Translations under genes and position numbers: made by a program
Source: Eledone cirrhosa
Taxonomy: Eukaryota > Mollusca > Cephalopoda > Octopoda > Eledonidae
Assembly: GCA_964016885.1 (NCBI GenBank)
Contig: OZ024742.1
Location: forward strand, 4,660,457-4,724,456
Direction of reading: 5' to 3'
Length of the DNA: 64,000 nucleotides
Shown here: piece after piece, positions 1 to 15,200 of the stretch
Layout of the letters: each line of letters starts with the position of its first letter
Numbering within the stretch: position 1 is the first letter of the stretch
Notes under the pieces: model-generated
What the model saw: the letters and a program-made list of their open reading frames with translations, nothing else
Told to the model about the DNA's origin: nothing
Database searches by the model: none

Positions 1-3000
1 TGTGGTATGGTATTCATAGTTATGTGGTATAGTAGTTATAGTCATGTGGTAGAGTAGTTATAGTCAGATGGTATAGTAGTTATAGTTTTGTGATATAGTA
101 ATTATAGGTATGTGGTATAGTATTCATAGTTATGTGGAATAGAAGTTATAGTTATGTGCTATAGTAGTCATAGTCATGTGGTATAGTAGTTATAGTTATG
201 TGGTATAGTAGTTATAGTTATGTGGTATAGTAGTTATAGTTATGTGGTATAGTAGTCATAGTTATGTGGTATAGTAGTTATAGTTATGTGCTATAGTAGT
301 CATAGTCATGTGGTATAGTAGTTATAGTTATGTGGTATAGTAGTTATAGTTAGATTATATAGTAGTTATAGTTATGTGGTGGAGTAGTTATAGTTATGTG
401 GTGTTGTAGTTATAGTTATGTGGTATAGTAGTCATAGTTATGTGGTATAGTAGTTATAGTTATGTTGCATAGTAGTTATAGTTATGTGGTATAGTAGTCA
501 TAGTTATGTGGTAGAGTAGTTATAGTTATGTTGTATAGTAGTTATAGTTATGTGGTATAGGAGTCATAGTTATGTGGTATAGTAGTTATAGATATGTTGT
601 ATAGTAGTTATAGTTATGTGGTATCTTAGTCATAGTTATGTGGTACAGTAGTTATAGATATGTGGTATGGTAGTCATAGTTATGTGGTATATTAGTTATA
701 GTTATGTGGTATAGTAGTTATAGTCAGATGGTATAGTAGTTATAGTTATGTGGTATAGTAGTTATAGTCAGATGGTATAGTAGCTATAGTTATGTGATAT
801 AGTAGTTATAGTTTTGTTGTATAGTAGTTATAATTATGTGGTATAGTAGTTATAGTTGTGTGGTATAGTAGTTATCGTCAGATGGTATAGTAGTTATAGT
901 TATGTGGTATAGTAGTTATAGTTATGTGGTATAGCAGTTATAGTTATGTGGTATCGTAGTTATAGTCATGTGGTATATTAGTCATCGTTAGATGGTATAG
1001 TAGTTATAGTCAGATGGTATATTAGTTATAGTTATGTGGTATAGTAGTTATAGTTATGTGGTATAGTAGTTATAGTTATGTGGTATAGTAGTTATAGTTA
1101 TGTGGTATAGTAGTCATAGATATGTGGTATAGTAGTTATAGTTATGTGGTATAGTAGTTATAGTTATGTGGTATAGTAGTCATAGTTATGTTGTATAGTA
1201 GTTATATTTATGTGGTATAGTAGTTATAGTCAGATGGTATAGTAGTTATAGTTATGTGGTATAGTAGTTATAGTTCTGTGATATAGTAATTATAGGTATG
1301 TGGTATAGTAGTTATAGTTAGGTGGTATAGTAATCATAATCAGATGGTATAGTAGTTATAGTTATGTGTTATAGTAGTTATAGTTATGTGGTATAGTAGT
1401 TATAGTTATGTGGTATAGTAGTCATAGTTATGTGGTATAGTAGTTATAGTTATGTGGTATAGTAGTTCTAGTCAGATGGTATAATAGTTATAATTATGTG
1501 GTATAGTAGTTATAGTTTTGTGATATAGTAGTTATAGTTATATGGTATAGTAGTTATAGTTTTGTGATATAGTAGTTATAGTTATGTGGTATAGTAGTTA
1601 TAGTGAGATGGTATAGTAGTTATAATTATGTGGTATAGTAGTTATAAATATGTGGTATAGTAGTTATAAATATGTGGCATAGTAGTTATGGTTATGTTGT
1701 ATAGTAGTTATAGTTATGTGTTATAGTAGTTATAGTTATGTGGTATAGTAGTTATAATTATGTGGTATAGTCGGTATAGTTAGGTTGTATAGTAGTTATA
1801 TCTATGTGGTAGAGTAGTTATAGTTATGTTGTATAGTAGTTATATTTATGTGGTATAGTAGTCATAGTTATGTGGTATAGTAGTCATAGTTATGTGCTAT
1901 AGTAGTCATAGTCATGTGGTATAGTAGTTATAGTTATGTTGTATAGTAGTTATAATTATGTGGTATAGGAGTCATAGATATGTGGAATAGTAGTTATAGT
2001 TATGTGGTTTACTAGTTATAGTTATGTGGTATACTAGTTATAGTTATGTTGTATAGTAGTTATAGTTATGTGGTATCTTAGTCATAGTTAGGTGGTACAG
2101 TAGTTATAGTTATGTGGTATGGTAGTCATAGTTATGTGGTATAGTAGTTATAGTCAGATGGTATAGTAGTTATAGTTATGTGGTATAGTAGTTATAGTTA
2201 TGTGGTATAGTAGTTATAGTTTTGTGGTATAGTAGTTATAGTTATGTGGTATAGTAGTCATAGTTATGTGGTATAGTAGTTATAGTTATGTGGTATAGTA
2301 GTTGTAGTTATGTGGTATAGTAGTCATAGTCAGATGGTATAGTAGTTATAGTCAGATGGTATAGTAGTTATAATTATGTGGTATAGTAGTTATAGTTATG
2401 TGGTATAGTAGTTATAGTCAGATGGTATAGTAGTTATAGTTATGTGGTATAGTAGTTATAGTTATGTGGTATAGTAGTGATAGTTATGTGGGATAGTAGT
2501 TATAGTTATGTGGTATAGTAGTCATAGTTATGTGGTATAGTAGTTATAGTTATGTGGTCTAGTAGTCATAGTCATGTGGTATAGTAGTTATAATTATGTG
2601 ATAAAGTAGTTATAGTTAGGTTGTATATTAGTTATATCTATGTCGTAGAGTAGTTATAGTTATGTTGTATAGTAGTTATATTTATGTGGTATAGTAGTCA
2701 TAGTTATGTGGTATAGTAGTTATAGTTATGTGCTATAGTAGTCATAGTCATGTGGTATAGTAGTTATAATTATGTGGTAGAGTAGTTATAGTTAGGTTGT
2801 ATAGTAGTTATAGTTATGTGGTAGAGTAGTTATAGTTATGTTGTATAGTAGTTATAGTTATGTGGTATAGGAGTCATAGTTATGTGGTATAGTAGTTATA
2901 GTTATGTGGTTTAGTAGTTATAGTTATGTTGTATAGTAGTTATAGTTATGTGGTATCTTAGTCATAGTTATGTGGTACAGTAGTTATAGTTATGTGGTAT

Positions 3001-6000
3001 GGTAGTCATAGTTATGTGGTATAGTAGTTATAGTTATGTGGTAGAGTAGTTATAGTCAGATGGTATAGTAGTTATAGTTATGTGGTATAGTAGTTATAGT
3101 TATGTGGTATAGTAGTTATAGTTATGTGGTATAGTAGTTATAGTTATGTGGTATAGTAGTCATAGATATGTGGTATAGTAGTTATAGTTATGTGGTATAG
3201 TAGTTATAGTTATGTGGTATAGTAGTCATAGTTATGTTGTATAGTAGTTATAGTTATGTGGTATAGTAGTTATAGTCAGATGGTATAGTAGTTATAGTTA
3301 TGTGGTATAGTAGTTATAGTTTTGTGATATAGTAATTATAGGTATGTGGTATAGTAGTTATAGTTAGGTGGTATAGTAATCATAATCAGATGGTATAGTA
3401 GTTATAGTTATGTGTTATAGTAGTTATAGTTATGTGGTATAGTAGTTATAGTTATGTGGTATAGTAGTCATAGTTATGTGGTATAGTAGTTATAGTTATG
3501 TGGTATAGTAGTTCTAGTCAGATGGTATAATAGTTATAATTATGTGGTATAGTAGTTATAGTTTTGTGATATAGTAGTTATAGTTATGTGGTATAGTAGT
3601 TATAGTTTTGTGATATAGTAGTTATAGTTATGTGGTATAGTAGTTATAGTGAGATGGTATAGTAGTTATAATTATGTGGTATAGTAGTTATAACTATGTG
3701 GTATATTAGTTATAGTTATGTGGTATAGTAGTTACAGTCAGATGGTATAGTAGTTATAATTATGTGGCATAGTAGTTATGGTTATGTTGTATAGTAGTTA
3801 TAGTTATGTGTTATAGTAGTTATAGTTATGTGGTATAGTAGTTATAGTTATGTGGTATAGTAGTTATAGTTTTGTGATATAGTAGTTATAGTTATGTGGT
3901 ATAGTAGTTGTAGTTATGTGGTATAGTAGTCATAGTCAGATGGTATAGTAGTTATAGTCAGATGGTATAGTAGTTATAATTATGTGGTATAGTAGTTATA
4001 GTTATGTGGTATAGTAGTTATAGTCAGATGGAATAGTAGTTATAGTTATGTGGTATAGTAGTTATAGTTATGTGGTATAGTAGTTATAGTTATGTGGTAT
4101 AGTAGTTATAGTTATGTGGTATATTAGTCATAGTTATGTGGTATAGTAGTTATAGTTCTGTGGTATAGTAGTCATAGTCATGTGGTATAGTAGTTATAAT
4201 TATGTGGTATAGTAGTTATAGTTAGGTTGTATAGTAGTTATATCTATGTGGTAGAGTAGTTATAGTTATGTTGTATAGTAGTGATAGTTATGTGGTATAG
4301 TAGTCATAGTTATGTGGTAGAGTAGTTATAGTTATGTTGTATAGTAGTTATAATTATGTGGTATAGGAGTCATAGTTATGTGGTATAGTAGTTATAGTTA
4401 TGTGGTTTAGTAGTTATAGTTATGTGGTATAGTAGTTATAGTTATGTTGTATAGTAGTTATAGTTATGTGGTATCTTAGTCATAGTTAGGTGGTACAGTA
4501 GTTATAGTTATGTGTTATGTTAGTCATAGTTATGTGGTATAGTAGTTATAGTTATGTGGTATAGTAGTTATAGTCAGATGGTATAGTAGTTATAGTTACG
4601 TGGTATAGTAGTTATAGTTATGTGGTATAGTAGTTATAGTTATGTGGTATAGTAGTTATAGTTATGTGGTATAGTAGTCATAGTTATGTGGTATAGTAGT
4701 TATAGTTATGTGCTATGGTAGTCATAGTCATGTGGTATAGTAGTTATAGTTATGTGGTATAGTAGTTATAGTTAGATTATATAGTAGTTATAGTTTTGTG
4801 GTAGAGTAGTTATAGTTATGTGATGTTGTAGTTATAGTTATGTGGTATAGTAGTCATAGTTATGTGGTATAGTAGTTATAGTTATGTTGTATAGTAGTTA
4901 TAGTTATGTGGTATAGTAGTCATAGTTATGTGCTATAGTAGTTATAGTTATGTGGTATAGTAGTCATAGTCAGATTGTATGTTAGTTATAGTCATATGGT
5001 ATAGTAGTTATAGTTATGTGGTGTATTAGTTATAGTTATGTGGTATAGTAGTAATAGTTATGTGGTATATTAGTCATAGTTAGATTGTATAGTAATTATA
5101 GACAAATGGTATAGTAGTCATAGTTATGTGCTATAGTAGTCATACTTATGTGGTATAGTACTCATAGTTATGTTGTATAGTAGTTATATTATGTAGTATA
5201 GTAGTCATAATTATGTGGTATAGTAGTTATAGTTTTGTGATATAGTAGTTATAGTTATGTGGTATAGTAGTTATAGTTTTGTGATATAGTAGTTATAGTT
5301 ATGTCGTATAGTAGTTATAGTGAGATGGTATAGTAGTTATAATTATGTGGTATAGTAGTTATAACTATGTGGTATAGTAGTTATAGTTATGTGGTATAGT
5401 AGTTACAGTCAGATGGTATAGTAGTTATAATTATGTGGCATAGTAGTTATGGTTATGTTGTATAGTAGTTATAGTTATGTGTTATAGTAGTTATAGATAT
5501 GTGGTATAGTAGTTATAGTTATGTGGTATAGTAGTTATAGTTTTGTGATATAGTAGTTATAGTTATGTGGTATAGTAGTTGTAGTTATGTGGTATAGTAG
5601 TCATAGTCAGATGGTATAGTAGTTATAGTCAGATGGTATAGTAGTTATAATTATGTGGTATAGTAGTTATAGTTATGTGGTATAGTACTTATAGTCAGAT
5701 GGAATAGTAGTTATAGTTATGTGGTATAGTAGTTATAGTTATGTGGTATAGTAGTTATAGTTATGTGGTATAGTAGTTATAGTTATGTGGTATAGTAGTT
5801 ATATCTATGTGGTAGAGTAGTTATAGTTATGTGGTAGAGTAGTTATAGTTATGTTGTATAGTAGTTATAATTCTGTGGTATAGGAGTCATAGTTATGTGG
5901 TACAGTAGTTATAGTTATGTGGTTTAGTAGTTATAGTTATGTGGTATAGTAGTTATAGTTATGTTGTATAGTAGTTATAGTTATGTGGTATCTTAGTTAT

Positions 6001-6100
6001 AGTTAGGTGGTACAGTAGTTATAGTTATGTGGTATGGTAGTCATAGTTATGTGGTATAGTAGTTATAGTTATGTGGTATAGTAGTTATAGTCAGATGGTA
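1..6100 (+). repeat. Left copy of a long-range satellite duplication
   Basis: The order of variant units here is reproduced at about 17,960-23,970. Rare markers give the offset. The 'tagattatat' unit lies at 351 and 4,773 here and at 18,215 and 22,637 there. The 'tatattatgtag' unit lies at 5,185 and 23,049. 'ggtatcttagttatag' lies at 5,987 and 23,851. Each pair is 17,864 bases apart, exactly 812 units of 22. The first 80 bases are shifted by 110 bases (five units) relative to this, so a five-unit indel occurred near 80-190. Confidence 0.85.
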
Positions 6101-9100
6101 TAGTAGTTATAATTATGTGGTATAGTAGTTATAATTATGTGGTATAGTAGTTATAGTTATGTGGTAGAGTAGTTATAGTTATGTTGTATAGTAGTTATAG
6201 TTATGTGGTATAGGAGTCATAGTTATGTGGTATAGTAGTTATAGTTATGTTGTATAGTAGTTATAGCTATGTGGTATAGTAGTCATAGTCAGATGGTATA
6301 GTAGTTATAGTCAGATTGTATAGTACTTATAATTATGTGGTATAGTAGTTATAGTTATGTGGTGTAATAGTTATAGTCAGATGGTATAGTAGTTATAGTT
6401 ATGTGGTATAGTAGTTATAGCTATTTGCTATAGTATTTATAGTTATGTGGTATATTAGTTATAGTTATGTGCTATAGTAGTTATAGTTATTTGGTATAGT
6501 ATATATATAGTTATGTGCTATAGTAGTCATAGTCATGTGGTATAGTAGTTAAAATTATGTGGTATAGTAGTTATAGTTAGGTTGTATAGTAGTTATAGTT
6601 ATGTGTTATAGTTATCATAGTTATGTCGTGTAGTAGTTATAGTTATGTGGTATAGTAGTTATAGTTATGTGGTATAGTAGTTATAGTTATGTTGTATAGT
6701 AGTTATAGTTATGTGGTATCTTAGTCATAGTTATGTGGTACAGTAGTTATAGTTATGTGGTATAGTATTTATAGTCAGATGGTATAGTAGTTATAGTTAT
6801 GTGGTATAGTAGTTATAGTTATGTGGTATAGTAGTTATAGTTATGTGGTATAGTAGTTATAGTTATGTGGTATAGTAGTTATAGTTATGTGCTATAGTAG
6901 TCATAGTCATGTGGTATAGTAGTTATAGTTATGTGGTATAGTAGTTATAGTTAGGTTGTATAGTAGTTATAGTTATGTGGTATAGTAGTTATAGTTATGT
7001 GGTATAGTAGTCATAGTTATGTGGTATAGTAGTTAGAGTTATGTGGTATAGTAGTTATAGTTATATGGTATAGTAGTTATAGTCATGTTGTATAGTAGTT
7101 ATATTTATGTGGTATAGTAGTCATAGTTATGTGGTATAGTAGTTATATGTATGTGGTATAGTAGTTATAGTCACATGGTATAGTAGTTATAGTTATGTGG
7201 TATAGTAGTTATAGTTATGTGGTATAGTAGTTATAGTTATGTGGTATAGTAGTTATCGTCAGATGGTATAGTAGTTATAGTTATGTGGTATAGTAGTTAT
7301 AGACAGATGGTATAGTAGTTATAGTTATGTGGTATAGTAGTTATAGTTATGTTGTATAGTAGCTATAGTTATGTGCTATAGTAGTCATTGTCATGTGGTA
7401 TAGTAGTTATAGTTATGTGGTATAGTAGTTATAGTTATGTTGTATAGTAGCTATAGTTATGTGATATAGTAGTCATAGTTATGTGGTATAGTAGTTATAG
7501 TTATGTGGTATAGTAGTTATTGTTACGTGGTATAGTAGTTATAGTTATGTGGTATAGTAGTTATAGTTATGTGCTATAGTAGTTATAGTTATGTGCTATA
7601 GTAGTTATAGTTATGTGGTATATTAGTCATATTTAGAGGGTATAGTAATTATAGTCAGATGGTATAGTGGTTATAGTTATGTGGTATAGTAGTTATAGTT
7701 ATGTGGTATAGTAGTTATAGTTATGTGGTATAGTAGTCATAGTTATGTGGTATAGTAGTTAGAGTTATGTGGTATAGTAGTTATAGTTATGTGGTATAGT
7801 AGTTATAGTTATGTGTTATAGTAGTCATACTTATGCGGTTTAGTGGTCATAGTTATGTTGTATAGTAGTTATATTCAGATGGTATAGTAGTTATAGTTAT
7901 GTGGTATAGTAGTTATAGTTTTGTGATATAGTAGTTATAGTTTTGTGATATAGTAGTTATAGTTATGTGGTATAGTAGGTATAGTTATGTGATATAGTAG
8001 TTATAGTCATATGGTATATTAGTTATAATTATGTGGTAGAGTAGTTATAGTTATGTGGTCTAGTAGTTATAATTATGTGGTATAGTAGTTAAAATCAGAT
8101 GGTATAGTAATTATAGTTATGTGGTATAGTAGTTATAGTCAGATGGTATAGTAGTTATAATTATGTGGCATAGTAGTTATAGTTATGTGGTATAGTAGTT
8201 ATAGTTATGTGGTTTAGTAGTTATAGTTATGTGGTATAGTAGTTATAGTTATGTGGTATAGTAGTTATAGTTATGTGGTATAGTAGTTATAGTTATGTTG
8301 TATAGTAGTTATAGTCAGATGGTATAGTAGTTATAGTTATGTGGTATAGTAGTTATAGTTATGTGGTTTAGTAGTTATAGTTATGTTGTATAGTAGTTAT
8401 AGTCAGATGGTATAGTAGTTATAGTTATGTGGTATAGTAGTCGTAGTTATGTGGTATAGTAGTTACAGTTATGTGGTATAGTAGTTATAGTAATATGATA
8501 TAGTAGTTATAGTTATTTGGTATAGTAGTTATAGTTATGTGGTATAGTAGTCATAGTCAGATGGTATAGTAGTTATAGTTATGTGGTATAGTAGTCATAG
8601 TTATATGGTATAGTAGTTATAGTTATGTGGTGTAGTAGTCATAGTTGTGTTGTGTAGTAGTTATAGTTATGTGGTATAGTAGTTATAGTTATGTTGTATA
8701 GTAGTTATAGTTATGTGGTATAGTAATCATAGTTATGTGGTATAGTAGTTATATGTATGTGGTATAGTAGTTATAGTCACATGGTATAGTAGTTATAGTT
8801 ATGTGGTATAGTAGTTATAGTTATGTGGTATAGTAGTTATATTTATTTGGTATAGTAGCTATCGTCAGGTGGTATAGTAGTTATAGTTATGTGGTATAGT
8901 AGTTATAGTCAGATGGTATAGTAGTTATAGTTATGTGGTATAGTAGTCATAGTCAGATGGTATAGTAGTTATAGTCAGATGGTATAGTAGTTATAGTTAT
9001 GTGGTATAGTAGTTATAGTCAGATGGTATAGTAGTTATAGTTATGTGATATAGTAGTTATAGTTTTGTTGTATAGTAGTTATAGTTATGTGGTATAGTAG

Positions 9101-12100
9101 TTATAGTTGTGTGGTATAGTAGTTATAGTTATGTGGTATCGTAGTTATAGTTATGTGGTATATTAGTCATAGTTAGATGGTATAGTAGTTATAGTTATGT
9201 GGTATAATAATTATAGGTATGTGGTATAGTAGTTATAGTTAGGTGGTATAGTAATCATAATCATATGGTATAGTAGTTATAGTTATGTGGTATAGTAGTT
9301 ATAGTTATGTGGTATAGTAGTTATAGTTATGTGGTATAGTAGTCATAGTTATGTGGTATAGTAGTTATAGTTATGTGGTATAGTAGTTCTAGTCAGATGG
9401 TATAATAGTTATAATTATGTGGTATAGTAGTTATAGTTTTGTGATATAGTAGTTATAGTTATGTGGTATAGTAGTTATAGTTTTGTGATATAGTAGTTAT
9501 AGTTATGTGGTATAGTAGTTATAGTGAGATGGTATAGTAGTTATAATTATGTGGTATAGTAGTTATAACTATGTGGTATAGTAGTTATAGTTATGTGGTA
9601 TAGTAGTTACAGTCAGATGGTATAGTAGTTATAATTATGTGGCATAGTAGTTATGGTTATGTTGTATAATAGTTATAGTTATGTGTTATAATAGTTATAT
9701 TTATGTGGTATAGTAGTTATAGTTATGTGGTATAGTAGTTATAGTTTTGTGATATAGTAGTTATAGTTATGTGGTATAGTAGTTGTAGTTATGTGGTATA
9801 GTAGTCATAGTCAGATGGTATAGTAGTTATAGCCAGATGGTATAGTAGTTATAATTATGTGGTATAGTAGTTATAGTTATGTGGTATAGTAGTTATAGTC
9901 AGATTGGAATAGTAGTTATAGTTATGTGGTATAGTAGTTATAGTTATGTGGTATAGTAGTTATAGTTATGTGGTATAGTAGTTATAGTTATGTGGTATAT
10001 TAGTCATAGTTATGTGGTATAGTAGTTATAGTTATGTGGTATAGTAGTCATAGTCATGTGGTATAGTAGTTATAGTTATGTGGTATAGTAGTCATAGTCA
10101 TGTGGTATAGTAGTTATAATTATGTGATAAAGTAGTTATAGTTAGGTTGTATATTAGTTATATCTATGTGGTATAGTAGTTATAGTTATGTGGTATGGTA
10201 GTCATAGTTATGTGGTATAGTAGTTATAGTTATGTGGTATAGTAGTTATAGTCAGATGGTATAGTAGTTATAGTTATGTGGTATAGTAGTTATAGTTATG
10301 TGGTATAGTAGTTATAGTTTTGTGGTATAGTAGTTATAGTTATGTGGTATAGTAGTCATAGTTATGTGGTATAGTAGTTATAGTCAGATGGTATAGTAGT
10401 TATAATTATGTGGTATAGTAGTTATAGTTATGTGGTATAGTAGTTATAGTCAGATGGTATAGTAGTTATAGTTATGTGGTATAGTAGTTATAGTTATGTG
10501 GTATAGTAGTTATAGTTATGTGGGATAGTAGTTATAGTTATGTGGTATAGTAGTCATAGTTATGTGGTATAGTAGTTATAGTTATGTGGTATAGTAGTCA
10601 TAGTCATGTGGTATAGTAGTTATAATTATGTGATAAAGTAGTTATAGTTAGGTTGTATATTAGTTATATCTATGTGGTAGAGTAGTTATAGTTATGTTGT
10701 ATAGTAGTTATATTTATGTGGTATAGTAGTCATAGTTATGTGGTATAGTAGTTATAGTTATGTGCTATAGTAGTCATAGTCATGTGGTATAGTAGTTATA
10801 ATTATGTGGTAGAGTAGTTATAGTTAGGTTGTATAGTAGTTATAGTTATGTGGTAGAGTAGTTATAGTTATGTTGTATAGTAGTTATAGTTATGTGGTAT
10901 AGTAGTCATAGTTATGTGGTAGTGTAGTTATAGTTATGTTGTATAGTAGTTATAGTTATGTGGTATAGGAGTCATAGTTATGTGGTATAGTAGTTATAGT
11001 TATGTGGTTTAGTAGTTATAGTTATGTGGTATAGTAGTTATAGTTATGTTGTATAGTAGTTATAGTCAGATGGTATAGTAGTTATAGTTATGTGGTAGAG
11101 TAGTTATAGTTATGTGGTATCTTAGTCATAGTTATGTGGTACAGTAGTTATAGTTATGTGGTATGGTAGTCATAGTTATGTGGTATAGTAGTTATAGTTA
11201 TGTGGTAGAGTAGTTATAGTCAGATGGTATAGTAGTTATAGTTATGTGGTATAGTAGTTATAGTTATGTGGTATAGTAGTTATAGTTATGTAGTATAGTA
11301 GTTATAGTTATGTGGTATAGTAGTCATAGATATGTGGTATAGTAGTTATAGTTATGTTGTATAGTAGTTATAGTTATGTGGTATCTTAGTCATAGTTATG
11401 TGGTACAGTAGTTATAGTTATGTGGTATAGTAGTCATAGTTATGTGCTATAGTAGTTATAGTTATGTTGTATAGTAGTTATAGTTATGTGGTATAGTAGT
11501 TATAGTTATGTGGTATAGTAGTCATAGTTATGTTGTATAGTAGTTATAGTTATGTGGTATAGTAGTTATAGTCAGATGGTATAGTAGTTATAGTTATGTG
11601 GTATAGTAGTTATAGTTTTGTGATATAGTAATTATAGGTATGTGGTATAGTAGTTATAGTTAGGTGGTATAGTAGTCATAGTTATGTGGTATAGTAGTTA
11701 TAGTTATGTGGTATAGTAGTTCTAGTCAGATGGTATAATAGTTATAGTTATGTGGTATAGTAGTTATAGTTTTGTGATATAGTAATTATAGGTATGTGGT
11801 ATAGTAGTTATAGTTAGGTGGTATAGTAATCATAATCAGATGGTTTAGTAGTTATAGTTATGTGTTATAGTAGTTATAGTTATGTGGTATAGTAGTTATA
11901 GTTATGTGGTATAGTAGTCATAGTTATGTGGTATAGTAGTTATAGTTATGTGGTATAGTAGTTCTAGTCAGATGGTATAATAGTTATAATTATGTGGTAT
12001 AGTAGTTATAGTTATGTGGTATAGTAGTTCTAGTCAGATGGTATAATAGTTATAATTATGTGGTATAGTAGTCATAGTTATGTGGTATAGTAGTTATAGT

Positions 12101-12299
12101 TATGTGGTATAGTAGTTCTAGTCAGATGGTATAATAGTTATAATTATGTGGTATAGTAGTTATAGTTATGTGGTATAGTAGTTATAGTTTTGTGATATAG
12201 TAGTTATAGTTATGTGGTATAGTAGTTATAGTGAGATGGTATAGTAGTTATAATTATGTGGTATAGTAGTTATAACTATGTGGTATAGTAGTTATAGTT

Positions 12300-15200
12300 A
12301 TGTGGTATAGTAGTTATAGTTTTGTGATATAGTAATTATAGGTATGTGGTATAGTATTCATAGTTATGTGGAATAGAAGTTATAGTTATGTGCTATAGTA
12401 GTCATAGTCATGTGGTATAGTAGTTATAATTATGTGGTATAGTAGTTATAGTTAGGTTGTATAGTAGTTATAGTTATGTGGTAGAGTAGTAAGAGTTATG
12501 TTGTATAGTAGTTATAGTTATGTGGTATAGTAGTCATAGTTATGTGGTAGAGTAGTTATAGTTATGTTGTATACTAGTTATAGTTATGTGGTATAGGAGT
12601 CATAGTTATGTGGTATAGTAGTTATAGTTATGTGGTTTATTAGTTATAGTTATGTGGTATAGTAGTTATAGTTATGTTGTATAGTAGTTATAGTTATGTG
12701 GTATCTTAGTCATAGTTATGTGGTACAGTAGTTATAGTTATGTGGTATAGTAGTCATAGTTATGTGCTATAGTAGTTATAGTTATGTTGTATAGTAGTTA
12801 TAGTTATGTGGTATAGTATTTATAGTCAGATGGTATAGTAGTTATAGTTATGTGATATAGTAGTTATAGTTATGTTGTATAGTAGTTATAGTTATGTGGT
12901 ATAGTAGTCATAGTTATGTGGTATACTAGTTATAGTTGTGTGGTATAGTAGTTATCGTCAGATGGTATAGTAGTTATAGTTATGTGGTATAGTAGTTATA
13001 GTTATGTTGTATAGCAGTTATAGTTATGTGGTATCGTAGTTATAGTTATGTGGTATATTAGTCATAGTTTGATGGTATAGTAGTTATAGTCAGATGGTAT
13101 AGTAGTTATAGTTATGTGGTATAGTAGTTCTAGTTATGTGGTATAGTAGTTATAGTTATGTGATATAGTAGTTATAGTTATGTGGTATAGTAGTCATAGA
13201 TATGTGGTTTAGTAGTTATAGTTATGTGGTATAGTAGTTATATTTATGTGGTATAGTAGTCATAGTTATGTTGTATAGTAGTGAAAGTTATGTGGTATAG
13301 TAGTTATATTCAGATGGTATAGTAGTTATAGTTATGTGGTATAGTAGTTATAGTTTTGTGATATAGTAATTATAGGTATGTGGTATAGTAGTTATAGTTA
13401 GGTGGTATAGTAATCATAATCAGATGGTATAGTAGTTATAGTTATGTGTTATAGTAGTTATAGTTATGTGGTATAGTAGTTATAGTTATGTGGTATAGTA
13501 GTCATAGTTATGTGGTATAGTAGTTATAGTTATGTGGTATAGTAGTTCTAGTCAGATGGTATAATAGTTATAGTTATGTGGTATATAGTTATAGTTTTGT
13601 GATATAGTAGTTATTGTTATGTGGTATAGTAGTTATAGTTTTGTGATATATTCGTTATAGTTATGTGGTATTGTAGTTATAGTGAAATGGTATAGTAGTT
13701 ATAATTATGTGGTATAGTAGTTATAACTATGTGGTATAGTAGTTATAGTTATGTGGTATATTAGTTAAAGTCAGATCGTATAGTAGTTATATTTATGTGG
13801 CATAGTAGTTATAGTTATGTGGTATAGTAGTTATAGTTATGTGTTATAGTAGTTATAGTTATGTGGTATAGTAGTTATATTTATGTGGTATAGTAGTTAT
13901 AGTTTTGTGATATAGTAGTTATAGTTATGTGGTATAGTAGTTGTAGTTATGTGGTATAGTAGTCATAGTCAGATGGTATAGTAGTTATAGTCAGATGGTA
14001 TAGTACTTATAATTATGTGGTATAGTAGTTATAGTTATGTGGTATAGTAGTTATAGTCAGATGGTATAGTAGTTATAGTTATGTGGTATAGTAGTTATAG
14101 TTATGTGGTATAGTAGTTATAGTTATGTGGTATAGTATTTATAGTTATGTGGTATAGTAGTCATAGTTATGTGGTATAGTAGTTATAGTTATGTAGTATA
14201 GTAGTCATTGTCATGTGGTATAGTAATTATAATTATGTGGTATAGTAGTTATAGTTAGGTTGTATAGTAGTTATATCTATGTGGTAGAGTAGTTATAGTT
14301 ATGTTGTATAGTAGTTATATTTATGTGGTATAGTAGTCATAGTTATGTGGTATAGTAGTTATAGTTATGTGCTATAGTAGTCATAGTCATGTGGTATAGT
14401 AGTTATAATTATGTGGTAGAGTAGTTATAGTTAGGTTGTATAGTAGTTATAGTTATGTGGTAGAGTAGTTATAGTTATGTTGTATAGTAGTTATAGTTAT
14501 GTGGTATAGTAGTCATAGTTATGTGGTAGTGTAGTTATAGTTATGTTGTATAGTAGTTATAGTTATGTGGTATAGGAGTCATAGTTATGTGGTATAGTAG
14601 TTATAGTTATGTGGTTTAGTAGTTATAGTTATGTGGTAGTGTAGTTATAGTTATGTTGTATAGTAGTTATAGTTATGTGGTATAGGAGTCATAGTTATGT
14701 GGTATAGTAGTTATAGTTATGTGGTTTAGTAGTCATAGTTATGTGGTAGTGTAGTTATAGTTATGTTGTATAGTAGTTATAGTTATGTGGTATCTTAGTC
14801 ATAGTTATGTGGTACAGTAGTTATAGTTATGTGGTATGGTAGTCATAGTTATGTGGTATAGTAGTTATAGTTATGTGGTAGAGTAGTTATAGTCAGATGG
14901 TATAGTAGTTATAGTTATGTGGTATAGTAGTTATAGTTATGTGGTATAGTAGTTATAGTTATGTAGTATAGTAGTTATAGTTATGTGGTATAGTAGTCAT
15001 AGATATGTGGTATAGTAGTTATAGTTATATGGTATAGTAGTTATAGTTATGTGGTATAGTAGTCATAGTTATGTTGTATAGTAGTTATAGTTATGTGGTA
15101 TAGTAGTTATAGTCAGATGGTATAGTAGTTATAGTTATGTGGTATAGTAGGTATAGTTTTGTGATATAGTAATTATAGGTATGTGGTATAGTAGTTATAG